This document shows positions 36,478-47,769 of a stretch of 64,000 nucleotides of DNA, one piece after another. The notes beneath the pieces are model-generated. The model saw only the letters and a list, made by a program, of their open reading frames with translations, had not been told where the DNA came from and did no database searches. This DNA is from Mauremys mutica (lineage: Eukaryota > Chordata > Testudines > Geoemydidae), in NCBI RefSeq assembly GCF_020497125.1, contig NC_059079.1, forward strand, positions 53,207,114 to 53,271,113, in the 5' to 3' direction. Position 1 is the first letter of the stretch, and each line of letters begins with the position of its first letter. Both the position numbers and the translations under genes were made by a program.

Positions 36478-36822
36478 CAGGGCTGCCCAGAGGATTCAGG
36501 GGGCCTGGGGGTCTTCGGTGGCGGGGGGCCCCCGCTGCCGAATTGCCGCCGAAGACCCAGCACTTCGGCGGTGGGTCCCAGGGCGGAAGGACCCCCCACC
36601 CTGGGTTTTCGGGGCACTTCGGCGGTGGGTCCTGGAGCGGAAGGACCCCCCCGCTGCAGACCCGGAGTGGAAGAAGCTCCAGGGGCCCAGGCCCCGTGAG
36701 AGTTTTCCAGGCACCCCGGAGTGAGTGAAGGACCCTGCTCCAGGGGCCCCAAAAACTCTCATGGGGGCCCCTGCGGAGCTCGGGGTAAATTGCCCCACTT
36801 GCCCCCCCTCTGGGCAGCCCTG
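36478..36822. mobile_element. GC-rich hAT MITE, 8-bp TSD
   Basis: 345 bp with ends CAGGGCTGCCCAGAGG and CCTCTGGGCAGCCCTG, and TSDs TATTGCAG (36470-36477) and TACTGCAG (36823-36830). The interior has repeated CACTTCGGCGGTGGGTCC units and no transposase. Confidence 0.9.
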
Positions 36823-37248
36823 TACTGCAGGGAAGTGGACCCCAAGGCTGGAAAGCTGAAAGGCAAGGAGGACTCTGAGGCAGGGGAGTGATAAGGGCTG
36901 GCACTGGCCTGGAGGTGGCATTGAAGGACCCCACCCAGTGCTGGGAGAGGGGAGAAAGGGCAGTGGAAGGGGGAAGTGAGGGGCACTGGCAGGATACCAG
37001 TGCTGGGCAAGGGATGATGGTGACTACTGTCTGGCACTCATCTGTGCTAGGGGACCCCCTGTGCTGGTGGAGGGTCCTGCCAGAAAAGGGAAGGATCCGT
37101 CTGAGGCAGAAGGGCAGGGTCAGCCTGCCCTGGCACTAGTGGTTGGGGGATGCTAGGACTCTGTGGTGGCAGGCAATGCCAGGAGCCGGCAGAGCGGAGT
37201 GGGCTGGGGCTGGTCGCTTGCTGCCCCAGAGACCAAGACTGAGCCCGG

Positions 37249-37273
<25 letters not shown>
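37249..37273. repeat. (GT)n microsatellite followed by a G run
   Basis: TG repeat followed by a G tract (37275-37284). Confidence 0.95.
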
Positions 37274-37279
<6 letters not shown>

Positions 37280-37524
37280 GGGGGGTCTGCAGGCAAGAAA
37301 AATAAACAAACACCCAGGCCGGAGAGTGTGGGGCACGGGCCCGATGCCTGCTGATGGCGCCGGGCCGCCCTGAAGTGCAGGCCTGCCCCCCAAAGCATGG
37401 GAGGGCTCTGCCTATACGAAATGAGCTGTTCTTACTCCAGTGCCTAGTGGACAGTTGTTTACATCACTAAGCCACCATCACAAGAAATCCTAGCTGGGAC
37501 AGTGCCCTGATTAGTGTCAGCAGG

Positions 37525-37660
37525 AACAATGCTCTTGTGGTTTAAAACACTCAGAACTGTCTTCAGTTCCCAGCCCTGCCATAGATTCCATGTATGATTT
37601 TTGGGCAAGTTACTCACTCACTTTGTGCCTCAGTTCCCCATTTCTCCCACCCTTTCGTGA
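37525..37660 (+). repeat. MIR-like SINE fragment
   Basis: CAGTTCCCAGCCCTGCCATAG, TTTTTGGGCAAGTTACTCAC and TTTGTGCCTCAGTTCCCCATTT match the MIR/CORE-SINE order. Confidence 0.7.
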
Positions 37661-37877
37661 GTCTTGTCTAAAGATATGTTTGGGGGCAGGCTATATACAC
37701 CTAGCACAAAGGGGCCCAGGTCTGGGTGGGAACTTTAGGTACTGCTGCAACATGAGGTCAACCACTGAACCTTGTGGTGGTATTGAGGTGCGGTGGTGGG
37801 GAGGTTTGGGGTAAGCTTGCATTGCTGTTGGCCATACCAGCTCTGTTCTGTACATAAAATGACATAGCAATTTGAGG

Positions 37878-38061
37878 AGTCCTTGTGCTGTATATTTATA
37901 CCTGCTTACTGTGTTTTCCACTCTATGCCTCTGATGAAGTGGGTTATATCCCATGAAAGCTTATGCCTAAATAAATTTGTTAGTCTCTAAGGTGCCACAA
38001 GGACGCCTCGTTGTTTTTACTGATACAAACTAACACGGCTGCCACTCTGAAACCTGATAGA
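37878..38061 (+). mobile_element. foldback-family retroelement, copy 4 (single arm), 9-bp TSD
   Basis: One arm in + orientation ends CTAACACGGCTGCCACTCTGAAACCTG. The inverted arm is absent and replaced by TGCTGTATATTTATACC. Flanks AATTTGAGG at 37869-37877 and 38062-38070. It keeps CTGATGA (37931-37937), a GTGGG/CCCAT hairpin and GAAA (37955-37958). Confidence 0.8.
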
Positions 38062-38489
38062 AATTTGAGGCACTAGTGTTATCCATCTAGCACCTTTCAC
38101 TGATTTTACGTGTATGTGAACTATAGAAAAATATTGTTTATTAGCAACCTCTAGGCATATTTACAATTAAACCCAAGTTAGTAACAAAATAATTTCCCTT
38201 CTGCGCAACAGTAGCAAAAATCCACTCCCCTGCTCAATCAACCCTGTATGAACTAATAGTCCCTGAAGAGTCCCAGCCTTGGGCTTCATTGATGAATGGG
38301 GGACATGGAAAGAATTCCTGAGCTGAGGGCTCTCCCAGTGTGGATGCCTTCAAATTGTACAAATTCAAAAGATTGTCAATTCTTCTTTCAGCTTCTGGGT
38401 TACACTAGAGATGTGTGACTAATTCATAGCAAGTAAGTTGTTCTATGAAAAATTCTGCAGTAATCTCACAGGTTAAGAAAAAGTGAATC

Positions 38490-38495
38490 TTTATT
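38490..38495 (-). terminator. HMCN1: candidate HMCN1 poly(A) signal (AATAAA)
   Basis: A minus-strand AATAAA (TTTATT on +) lies about 1.0 kb after the stop codon. No other exact AATAAA was seen between it and the stop, apart from an ATTAAA-like string overlapping the stop. Cleavage would fall near 38465-38480. Another AATAAA is near 38137, just outside the foldback repeat. The assignment is by position and motif only. Confidence 0.45.
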
Positions 38496-39488
38496 TGATT
38501 ATTTCTGATGTAACATTATCCTTTGGTAAAAATGTTGTTATAAAAAACTCAAGATATTGCATAGAAAATACACATGGGGGAAAACCACATATATACATTT
38601 CATAAAAATAGAATACATCTTGACACTATTACTTCCAGAGTTTGTTACCATCTTTATACAGTGTATTGACACCTAATATTTTGCTGAACCAAACTTGCTA
38701 GATTTTTTGGGGAAAAAGTTCCATTTTTGAAAACAACCAACCAGCAGTAGTGGAATGTGGAAGATTTGGAGCTAAATTAATGGGTTATACCAAAATGTCA
38801 GAGTAAGATTTGTATACTAAAATATCTGCTGTCTAAGGTAAAAGTAGCCGTGTAATTTTTTCTTCAGAACAGTAATGGCCTGGCTGAAATCACATGAATG
38901 TCACAGGTTCCTATTCAAAAATTTCCAAGTGAAAATAAGCACCAGTATGGCATCCATTTTAGCATTTGAGTGTCGAGTGGTATTTTTCCTTTTTGACCAA
39001 ATGAAACAACGTACATACAAACCTATTTCTATCAAGTATTTGGTAAGAAAAATATCATTTTTCAGCAGATAAATTTGTAAAACATTTAGCAACCCTTAAA
39101 AATGCAGAAATATATCTGGTCCTCTGTTTAGCTTCTTAGGATTAGACTGATTTTTGTCTACTACTTTGACCACTAAAATTCCACCTTGAACTTCTGATTT
39201 GTTCTGGTGAATTTTCAGAACCATCTGTGGAAAGTTACTGCTCCAGTGTAATAAATAAAGCAAGTGGTAAAGGCTCCTTAGAACCATGGATTTTTTTTTA
39301 AAATTGGAATAATGGAAATATTGGCATCTTCAGGGAAAGCATAAGAAAAGAGCATAGCACCACTTTCACATTGCAAAGTTTGCAACTGTTTTCAAGAGGA
39401 GGCAGTACTGTGAGTCTGGAAGTGGTAATACCCACTGGCACTTATGAATATGGTTAAAATACTTCAATTACTGGTTGAAGTGTGCTTT
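38496..39488 (-). other. HMCN1: probable HMCN1 3' untranslated region
   Basis: About 1 kb of AT-rich sequence follows the HMCN1 stop. It has no recognisable transposon and no convincing frame on either strand, which fits a 3'UTR. Its extent depends on the unproven poly(A) site. Confidence 0.5.
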
Positions 39489-39855
39489 TTAATATGGATA
39501 GGCAGACACAGCTATATAAACAATGAATGTTGTCTGATATTCAATGTTTCCATCAGTGCTGTAGGACAAAGCTCTGACTCTCATCCGGTATGTCTCTGGC
39601 ACTTGCAGTGGCCTGGTTGTGAACACTACGCCTTTTAAATTTTCATCTCTGAGAGCAAATGGGATTGTTGGGTCCTCATCTACCATTAGGAAAGTTGTTC
39701 TGGGATGCATCACTTGATCTTGAGTGTAGACAACCAGTCGAATTAAATCCTGATTGGCAGCTATTCCAAATGGCAGGGAAACGAGTTTGTATTCCAAGGC
39801 ATATGGGCTAAGGGCACATTCCAAATCATTAGGTGGGCAGTTCTTGAGACAGAAG
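39489..39855 (-). CDS. HMCN1: HMCN1 terminal exon: fibulin-type C-terminal domain and stop
   Basis: This exon has an ATTCCTAG acceptor, 367 coding bases and a TAA stop at 39489-39491. It starts FCLKNCPPNDLECALSPYA and continues with EYKLVSLPFGI, HPRTTFLMVDED and FALRDENLKGVV, ending TTFIVYIAVSAYPY. The C-terminus is a recognisable HMCN1 signature. Fibulin-type C-terminal modules take part in matrix assembly in the family. The 3'UTR continues below 39489. Confidence 0.98.
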
Positions 39856-40689
39856 CTAGGAATAAAAACAATACTTTGAAGTAGCTAGGCAGAAGGTATT
39901 ATGCAGGTCACTATAATTTAGTACAGAATTAGGGCATTATGCAGCAAAGGCCAAATTCCGGTGCACATGTGTGACACACAGTTACTTCAGCATAGACAAC
40001 CTGATCTTGTTCCTTTGAAACCACAACCGAGTTTCACTGATAATAGAATGCCCTGGAAGCCACAGAGAAGTACTAAAAATACTGATAGCTTTAAAAAGAA
40101 ATCCTAAATTACTTCTTGTTTTGGTTGCTATAGTCAATAGCTCATCATTTTAGTGACCAAGCTCGTAAACAATGCAAAAAGCACCTTGTTTGGGACAGCC
40201 TATAACATATTTAGGCTTCATTCTCCATTTGGTGTGTATGACCTGTTACAGAATTTTGCCTCCAAAATTCAAAAAAAAAAAGATATTGAGAGGGGATGTT
40301 TGTTCTCAAGCATTAGTAACTATTTTGAAGTGCTCTAAAAATATAAATGGAAGCATCTAAGCACTGTCCAAAAATAAACTAGAGCCAGAAAATGTCAACG
40401 AGCAAAAAGGCTGAAGGAAACTGAATCATCAGAAAGAATCTGAACAAAATCTGTCATGGCAGGGTTTGAAAATTTGTGTGTCAGATTCTGTTGGTACACA
40501 AACAGTCTGACCTTGCTTCCACTGAATCGAACATTAGTAATATTGGATCCATGATGGCAGCCAGAAATCACAACATTTGTGTAAACCCACTGCAGTCTAA
40601 TACTATTATTTATCAATAACATGAAGCAACAATGCATATATATCACTGTCACCAGTGACTAATCTTTGTACAGAGACTGTAACTGTAAT

Positions 40690-40790
40690 CCACTAGTGTG
40701 GATCTCTGCACCAATGCAGAATTGTACTGATGTCAGTGGGATTCTGTGCTAGCAGATTACACTGCAGGATCAGGGCCAATGTTTGGGGAC
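40690..40790. repeat. short palindromic/L3-type repeat in the last HMCN1 intron
   Basis: 'AATGCAGAATTGTACTGATGTCAGTGGGATTCTG … CTGCAGGATCAGGGCC' matches the turtle family of short repeats built around 'GATGTCAGTGGGA…CAGGATCAGGGCC'. Confidence 0.45.
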
Positions 40791-40836
40791 AAGAAAGAAA
40801 CTGAAAAAACAAACAAAACAAACAAATAAAGCATAC

Positions 40837-40963
40837 CCAGAAAGAGGATCTCGTTGATAGTTTGGTGGACAAGGTGTATCTATACACTGGTAGCTTCCTC
40901 TCACGTTAAAGCACATGCGATTTGGTCCACAGTGAATGTTCTGTTCAAGGCACTCATCAACAT
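40837..40963 (-). CDS. HMCN1: HMCN1 exon: EGF-like domain 8
   Basis: This 127-bp exon begins in phase 1 (ACAATCAG acceptor) and ends in phase 2 (TCTGG/GTATGC donor). This is the only phase change in the series and marks the switch from EGF modules to the C-terminal domain. It reads [12 protein letters not shown], then [10 protein letters not shown], then [12 protein letters not shown] and LSG. It has six cysteines, counting the CPPNY region. Confidence 0.96.
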
Positions 40964-41194
40964 CTGATTGTAAAAAGATTCAGATAATCATTTATTTGTA
41001 TTGAGGTGAATTTCACAGGTACAGGAAAAACTAAGCACATCACTGTCTTAAAATATTGCCAGACTACAGTATGTACCATATGTCTGCATGCAAAGTAGCC
41101 TTCCCCACTTCCCCGTTTCATGTTCCTATTCTTAGAACGCTGCCTCAGTATTTGATTTAGTGGAACTAGTAACCCCAGTAATACACATTGATTG

Positions 41195-41305
41195 TTGTTG
41201 TTTGTATTGCCAAGTGCCTAGGACCCCGTTGTGCTAGTTGCTCTGGAAACACAAAGAGGAGAGAGAGAGTCCCTGCCCTAAAGAACTTGCGATCTAAACT
41301 GCAGC
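41195..41305 (+). repeat. L3/MIR-type ancient repeat
   Basis: ACCCCGTTGTGCTAGTTGCTC, GAGTCCCTGCCCTAAAGAAC and TGCGATCTAAACTGC place it with the copy at 15625-15775. Confidence 0.65.
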
Positions 41306-43719
41306 TACATTGTCATTGTCCTTGAAACAAAATCTTGTCAGGGACTTTGGTGGATTATCAGGTGTGAGGGCACCATTTTTGGCTGATGCTGAGGACATGC
41401 TAAGGATTAGTTTGGTTTTGAAATCTGTTCTACTTCTAACAGTGAAACGTTGTGGTCAGGGTTAGGGACATATTGGAAGGACCACATGGGCTAACTGACA
41501 GAGTAAGAAGGTGCAATAGTTTACATAGTCAGTTTTCCGAGCATCACCACTTGGTTTAATATTGTCACACACCATCAATCTGTGCTATACCCATGAAGCA
41601 CATTAACTAGAGACTGCACAATATCTGTGGTGAAATTCCATGCAGGGAAACTGCAAAGGTTTGCATCTTGTTTTGACTTAGTAAAATTGTTTTTAAAATG
41701 GCTGTTTTTTGTTGTTGTTTTTTTAAAATGGAAAACCCACAACATTTTTATAGGTTTTTAGGAAACTGGACTGATTTTGTGAACTTTATATGAAATGCAA
41801 AAACCTCAAACTATAAAAGTCTCTTGGGTTTTTAATCAAACAGATACTACACTTCACAGTTTGACTACTTATCTGAGCCTTAAGAAGCTCAAAACACTTT
41901 TTTGGAAGCCTTGTGCAGGAAAATGCATATACACACTTCCACTTTCCTCTCAGCACATGTCCAGTCCTTTGTGTCATGTGACAGTTAATAGTAGAAAGGC
42001 TCAGATTCAATTTAATCCTTCAGTGCTATCACTTCCACTAGTTTCTATGTGCAAGATACATCATATAAAATGTAGTCTCATCTATCAGGATATCAGGATA
42101 TTTCAAATATGTGCTGGCTCCAGGTGGGCAAGGGGTACCATAAAAACAGTCTCTCTCTCTCTCAGTATTTTGGCTAAACCCATCTGTAACCAGAAGTACC
42201 ATCAAACTTAAATCTCCATTTTGAATACCCCAAAATTCAGAGGAGTTTGGATTTGAGACAATAAGGGTCAACTGCACTACTAGGATCTGAATCCAAATTC
42301 AGGCTCCAAACTACAACCACTCCTAATCTCAGTTCTGGATAGATCAGATCCAGAGTTCTGTCTCTTTTGCTGGCCCTGTGTAGAAATGAAATGCTTGATT
42401 TCTGTATATGCTAAGACCTTTTTACAACACTGCCCAACACTGTCCTTAGTGTAAGTGCAGAAGAGGATTGAAATGACAAATGCTGTAGTTGGGTTGGGTG
42501 TCGAGAGCACTTATATGTGACCTTCAAAGATTAAACTAGAATTAGGCTTCTGCCCTTTTTCCCTTCTAAAAGAAGCCTGAAAGCGTTTATCCAAAAGGAA
42601 AAGAAAAACAGGGTTTTCTTTTTTCCTCTTTGTTATTTACAATAGAAATTCAAATCTTGTCTTCCCCTGAAACACGCTGCTGACTAGAAGATCAGTGAAA
42701 TGGGCATCACAAGAGTGAAAGTGGATGGAGATTTTTGTCAGGCCGTTTGAAACCCTATTGTTTGGTTTGGATTTTTAAATGCCTTTTAGTTCCAGTTGAT
42801 TCAACATCTCAAGCCCTTCAGTTAAATTGTGAGAGTTAATCTGCGGCTTCCTGGAAACTCCTGATATTTCTAAGGTAAAAACAACTAGAAAGAAACCTCT
42901 TTCAGGTCTTCTTTATACATCATATAACAAAAAAACCCAAACAAAACAAAACCCTTTTTGCATGTTTTGAGTTCAGTTTTAGACTTGAAAGTGTGAAATT
43001 CTTATGTCATCCCTTTTAGGGAACAGCAGCTGTTTTGTAACACACCAATTAAAATATTTTAGCCTCTTTAAAGATGACAGACTCCCATTGGAATATATAT
43101 GAGTAAGGATTTCCTTATGAAGAAATAATGGTCTTCTACTACAGCTGTATTAAATCAGTATAACATAAAACCAATTTAAAGGGGAAAGGGTTTTTTTTAT
43201 TCCACCTGGTTTTAATTTTTCTGATTCCTGTTTTCTTCTCTCCAGAGCTTAATTCCAGAATTTGAACAATATTTTCAAATAACCAATAGCAATAAAAAAA
43301 ATTAATGGTTCATAATTGAAAATATAGAGTGTTCTTTAGCATAAGAACAGCATTTAATGGCTTCTTATTGGGATGAAGAATTTAGTGAGGTAAAATTTTA
43401 ATGCCAAATATTTTGGTGTTTAACTTCCAGATGTGCTGGTCAGTACCCACAGATATATGTGATGCCTATGTATTTTCTAGTGATGGAGGGACCTCTGAAT
43501 CAGCTTGGATAAGTATCCAAAAAAGATCATGTGCTTGTCTGAACCTCTTGAATCTGAAGAGTGAGCTGCAAATCTTGTAAAATAGGCTTGCTTAAGCTCT
43601 CCATCAAGGTAGGCTGTTCTTCAGCCATTTACAACCTTGCTTGAAGCATTTCTAGCTCTGCTCCCATCAGAACAATTATGACAGGAGCCAGAGTGGCTCA
43701 TGTTGCTTAGTATATGACT
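41306..43719. other. HMCN1 intron, nothing recognised
   Basis: AT-rich intron sequence with a short (CT)n at about 42152-42163. No exon, nested gene or clear transposon. Confidence 0.45.
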
Positions 43720-44633
43720 CGGGGTTGATGATAAAAAATTGATTTTTTAAACCTATTTAAAATTATGACACTCTATGTACAGTCTAAACTTATTATAATC
43801 TATTAAAGTAGAAATTATAATATTAAGCAGTACATGTTTGCTGCCAAAATTTAAAGAAAATTACACAGCTGAACTGATGGGAAGTCACTGGTTAAGCACC
43901 TTGAAGTGCTAAACCAGCTTTTGACTGCAGTAGCATCTTGTGCACAGGGAACATTTTCTTGATTTCAGTTTATTCAAATAGTTCATTCAAAGTTAAGAAA
44001 CTGGGAGTTGAAAAAGCAGGAAAGCTTGTTTTCTTCTTCCAATCTATGAGTAAAAAATTAGGTATGAAAGGATGATATCTACTAGTTCTAAAATCTGGGA
44101 GGACATGGTGGCCATAAACAATCAGTTTTATCTGTGAATTGAACTAACTGATTTATTAAATAAAGGAAGTATTAAATGTAAAACCATGTTTTGATAAACT
44201 ATTTTTATGCATCCAGCATATTTCAGGTAGTCCTAGTTAATAAAAAAAATATTTTGAGCATTTTAATTGACTCTGAATTTCCATCCAAACAGAGCTAGTA
44301 AGTAAGAAATGCATCATTCAACATTTTCTAATGTTATAAAAATTAAGAATCTGAATAAATTAAGCTAGAAAATTGCTTAAATAAATGTGTATAGATATCC
44401 TCCTGGTTAGCAAAAAAGTACCACATTTAGTGCAAAGGCTATATTTAGTTGCAAATCAATATGTTTTAATGATCACCAACCAATGAGAATCAGCCTTGCT
44501 TTAGGAAAATAACAAAAGGTCCAAAAGCAAAACACGATTAAAACTGATGATTTAAATGAAGGTTTTCTGCTTGTTGATTTAAATCATAATTAAAATCAGT
44601 GATTTAAGTAGCTTTGATTTAAATCAACCTTGA
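43720..44633. mobile_element. old hAT element, same family as 46566-47769
   Basis: Left end GGGTTGATGATAAAAAATTG and right end GATTTAAATCAACCTTG are degraded forms of the CAGGGTGGATAAAAATC and GATTTAAATCAAATCCACCCTG ends. Relative to the younger copy it lies in the opposite orientation. The TSD is not recoverable. Confidence 0.5.
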
Positions 44634-45358
44634 AATGGCCTGTATTGTTTCCTTGCTGAGCATCATTTTTTATTTTAAAATTGTGCCCAGATAGGTAAAA
44701 AGTACAAATCAAACAGATGATGAGGCGAGTGGAGGCTCTGCAGTGAGAAGGAGACAAGTCCGCGGTGGCCTGTGTTTTCATCATAGCATCTTGGTCTGTG
44801 ATCTAGCTTTGCCACCCTCACAGTAAACATAGAATAGTTTAGAAAAGGTTTGTTTCTAGTTTTCAGCAAAGTCTTACTTTATCTGAGGTGGTTTACCCAA
44901 TCTAAAGAAGCCCAAAGGAGTGTCCATCCCCCCATCCCCATGCTGTGCTCTAAAGCACTACTCTTTAAGTTGCTTTCTTTGTCTCTTCTCTCATATTTAA
45001 AAATTGTTCAATTCAGGGGTTATTGCCTGGTATACAACTGGTTGACACATTGAAGGTCACAAGTAGAAATGGAGCCAAACTCCCAGGTCCAAACAACCCC
45101 AATCTGGGATATATTGAAATGTGAAGCCATATTTGAATTTCACAAATGGCTTTATAATGGACTGAACCAAATCCCTAAGACTAAGAGCCCCTGCATTTTG
45201 GGATGTTTGAAAGTTAGACCTGAGTTTTGGGGCTTGAATCTATATCTATCTGCAGTTGCAATAGAATGGCACATGTTTGTTGATAGGAAACAAATTAAAG
45301 AAATACTCCATCTATGTATTCTCCACACACACACAGATCTGGAGATATATTTACTTAC

Positions 45359-45478
45359 CTTGGCATGTTTTGCCATTGGGCATAAGATGATAACCCATTG
45401 GACAGACACACTGATAACTTCCTAAGGTGTTTCTACACTCATGCTGACAGGCATCTCTGTTTTCACATTCATCAATAT
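45359..45478 (-). CDS. HMCN1: HMCN1 exon: EGF-like domain 7
   Basis: This 120-bp phase-1/phase-1 exon has a strong TTTTTTTGCAG acceptor and a CCAAG/GTAAGT donor. It reads [15 protein letters not shown], then [12 protein letters not shown], and ends NGKTCQ. Six cysteines and the calcium-binding EGF core are present. It lies between introns of 5344 bp and 4395 bp. Confidence 0.96.
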
Positions 45479-46565
45479 CTGCAAAAAAAGCATGAAAATA
45501 TAAATGTTCAAATACTCAAGCAGACTGATCTCTGTCTTTTTGCTAACCAGATCAGACTAGTCTGATCTTTCTGTGCAGAAACTTCCCCAAACAGTATACT
45601 AATACAAAAACCTTTGAGTGATTAATCTACATCTGTATGCAGTGCACATTCTGAGCTGCTTGGGAAGTTTCAGGATCTCGTAGTGTCATGGAATGGCCAT
45701 CTAGCGAGTCTGAGAAATCTTTTCCATTCAAAATACATGTATTCAGTTGCTCATAATTTTTTTCTCAATTTTTACTTTTGGCCTGACATTTTGCATGTCT
45801 CGCCTCAATTCCTAAGTGATTAATAATCATAATTAAATATATATATTTAATATATATCCCTCTGTGACATTGTATTCCATATGATTTTATGAAAATATGC
45901 TAATGAGTGTGAATATAATGTAACTGGAATATGCTTCATGCAAAAGGTCTCTTGTAAGGTATCATTACAAAGCTTATAATCTACTGAGTGTGGTATTCCA
46001 ATTTGTATAAATGTATCATTCTTGTATCTGAAACTAGAAATATGAACTATACCCCTGAGGTCTATTGTAATTATGCAAAGTCCCACACTTTGGGAGGTTT
46101 GGAATCTTGATGGCTCCCATCAACTAGGACAATTGTTGTCCTAGTTGGCTCTGTTTACTTGCAAGCCTTCCTGTGAGTCAGGCCAGAAAGAATGAAGGCT
46201 TGGGGGTCTCCCAGGACATGTGACCATGTCACCTGGTACTGGAATCCATCTTAAACCTGGTGCTTTTCCATTTAGGAGGAGGTGTGGGGACCCAGAGAGA
46301 CAAAAGATTCCCACCTTGTACCAAAGCTATGTAAGGGAGTGGACCAGAACGAAGGGGCTGCAGTCATGAGAAATCCCCTAGCTACCACCTGAGCTGGAAC
46401 AAAGACTGTACCAGGGAAAAGGATTGGACCAGACAAGAAAGGAGTCTAGTCTGTGAAAGAAGCTTATTGGAACAGCTCTGAGGGTGAGATTTTATCTGTA
46501 ATCAGTTTCTTAATGTATTAGGCTTAGACTTGCGTGTTTTTGTTTTATTTTGCTTGGTAACTTAC

Positions 46566-47769
46566 CAGGGTGGATTTGATTTAAATCATGATTTAAATCA
46601 GTAGTCAGAAAGACTCGATTTAATCATGGATTTCTACACAAAAGTGCATTTTTGTTGGTTGTTATAACCTTAATACATATTCTTCACAACTCAGAGGCTT
46701 TGGCTACACTTGCACTTCAAAGTGCTGTCGCGGCAGCGCTTTGAAGCGCTAAGTGTAGTCAAAGCGCCAGCGCTGGGAGAGAGCTCTCCCAGCACTGTCC
46801 GTACTCCACCTCCCTGTGGGGAATAACGTACAGCGCTGGGAGCCGCACTCCCAGCGCTGGGGCTTTGACCACACTGGCGCTTTGCAGCGCTGGAGAGGGT
46901 GTGTTTTCACACCCTGCTGCAGCGCTGCAAATTTGCAAGTGTAGCCAAGGCCAGAGATAGATGTAGGTTTCATTTTTAGAAAGTACACACTATACATTTT
47001 TGAAGTGATTTATTTTGAAAACTTTTCAGATTAGTTTTACAGCTATATCAGAAAATGAATGATTGTTTGGTTATTTCATTTACTCAAGGTAATTGAAGCA
47101 GATATTTATGAAGTTACTGAGAGGTGAACTATCTCCAATTCAACAGGTTAATCAACATTGGAGGATTTTATTGCCATGCTGTATTAGGAGGAGAACGCCA
47201 CCAGACAGACATTTAAATTGTTTTATTTAACTAAAACAACAATGTTATGTATTCTGGATTTTTTTCTTCAACAGCAAACATATAATATTTTAACAAAACA
47301 AGCATATGAATTTTTTAATTTAGTTAAACATTCAAGTTTTTTAAAATCAGGTTTGTTTTTGTTAAAACTGTTTTAAACTAAATAAGTGAAATGCAATTTT
47401 AAAAAAATTAAATCGACTGTGTGTGCCAGGTCAACATCAGAAACTTAAAATATTGGCTTCTATAATCTCTTCAGAAGCCCTTGGGCCCCCATAAGATTGG
47501 GTCCCTAATCCGTGAACTATTGGAACTCATTTACAAAACTTTTTTTAAACATTACATGAATATATTGTCTCATACTATAGAATTAGAATGTATAATCCCT
47601 ATTCCAGGATGAGATATTTTTGAGCTATAATGTATTTTAATTAAAACTATCTTTAGATAGGGTTTTTCCTCAAAAAGCATTTTATAAAAACAAATCCGAT
47701 TTAAATAAAAAAAAATCCGATTTTTTTTTTAGATTTAAAAAAAAAAATTATTGATTTTTATCCACCCTG
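46566..47769. mobile_element. hAT element nested in the LTR, perfect 8-bp TSD
   Basis: Ends CAGGGTGGATTTGATTTAAATC and GATTTTTATCCACCCTG. TSD TAACTTAC at 46558-46565 and 47770-47777. About 950 bp without the inner MITE. AT-rich, no transposase frame. Confidence 0.93.
46697..46951. mobile_element. GC-rich MITE nested in the hAT element
   Basis: 255 bp with 18-bp ends GCTTTGGCTACACTTGCA and TGCAAGTGTAGCCAAGGC (one mismatch), flanked by CAGAG (46692-46696 and 46952-46956). The interior repeats CAGCGCTGGGAG in both orientations. The TIR resembles Harbinger MITEs, although a 5-bp direct repeat is longer than the usual 3 bp. Confidence 0.85.

Larger units (their letters stand above)
35885..37400. 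repeat. GC-rich transposon cluster
   Basis: A GC-rich island in AT-rich DNA. It starts near CAGGGCCATCCCTCGGG with a 16-G run (35903-35918), holds a complete hAT MITE (36478-36822), a (TG)n run (37249-37273), and ends near GCGCCGGGCCGCCCTG. An outer hAT element with these ends is possible, but no 8-bp TSD matched. Frames of up to 199 codons on several strands here are compositional. Confidence 0.5.

Noticed and set aside
36129..36934. Frames of 141-199 codons on several strands
   Set aside because: They overlap a hAT MITE and GC-rich repeats, have repeat-like Pro/Gly content and no conserved domain.
35885..37374. Single large hAT element spanning the GC-rich island
   Set aside because: Ends are weakly inverted and the flanking 8-mers (TCTCCGTG, AAGTGCAG) do not match, so it is listed only as a cluster.
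46749..46997. 82-codon minus-strand frame
   Set aside because: It lies almost wholly in a MITE with 18-bp TIRs nested in a hAT element.
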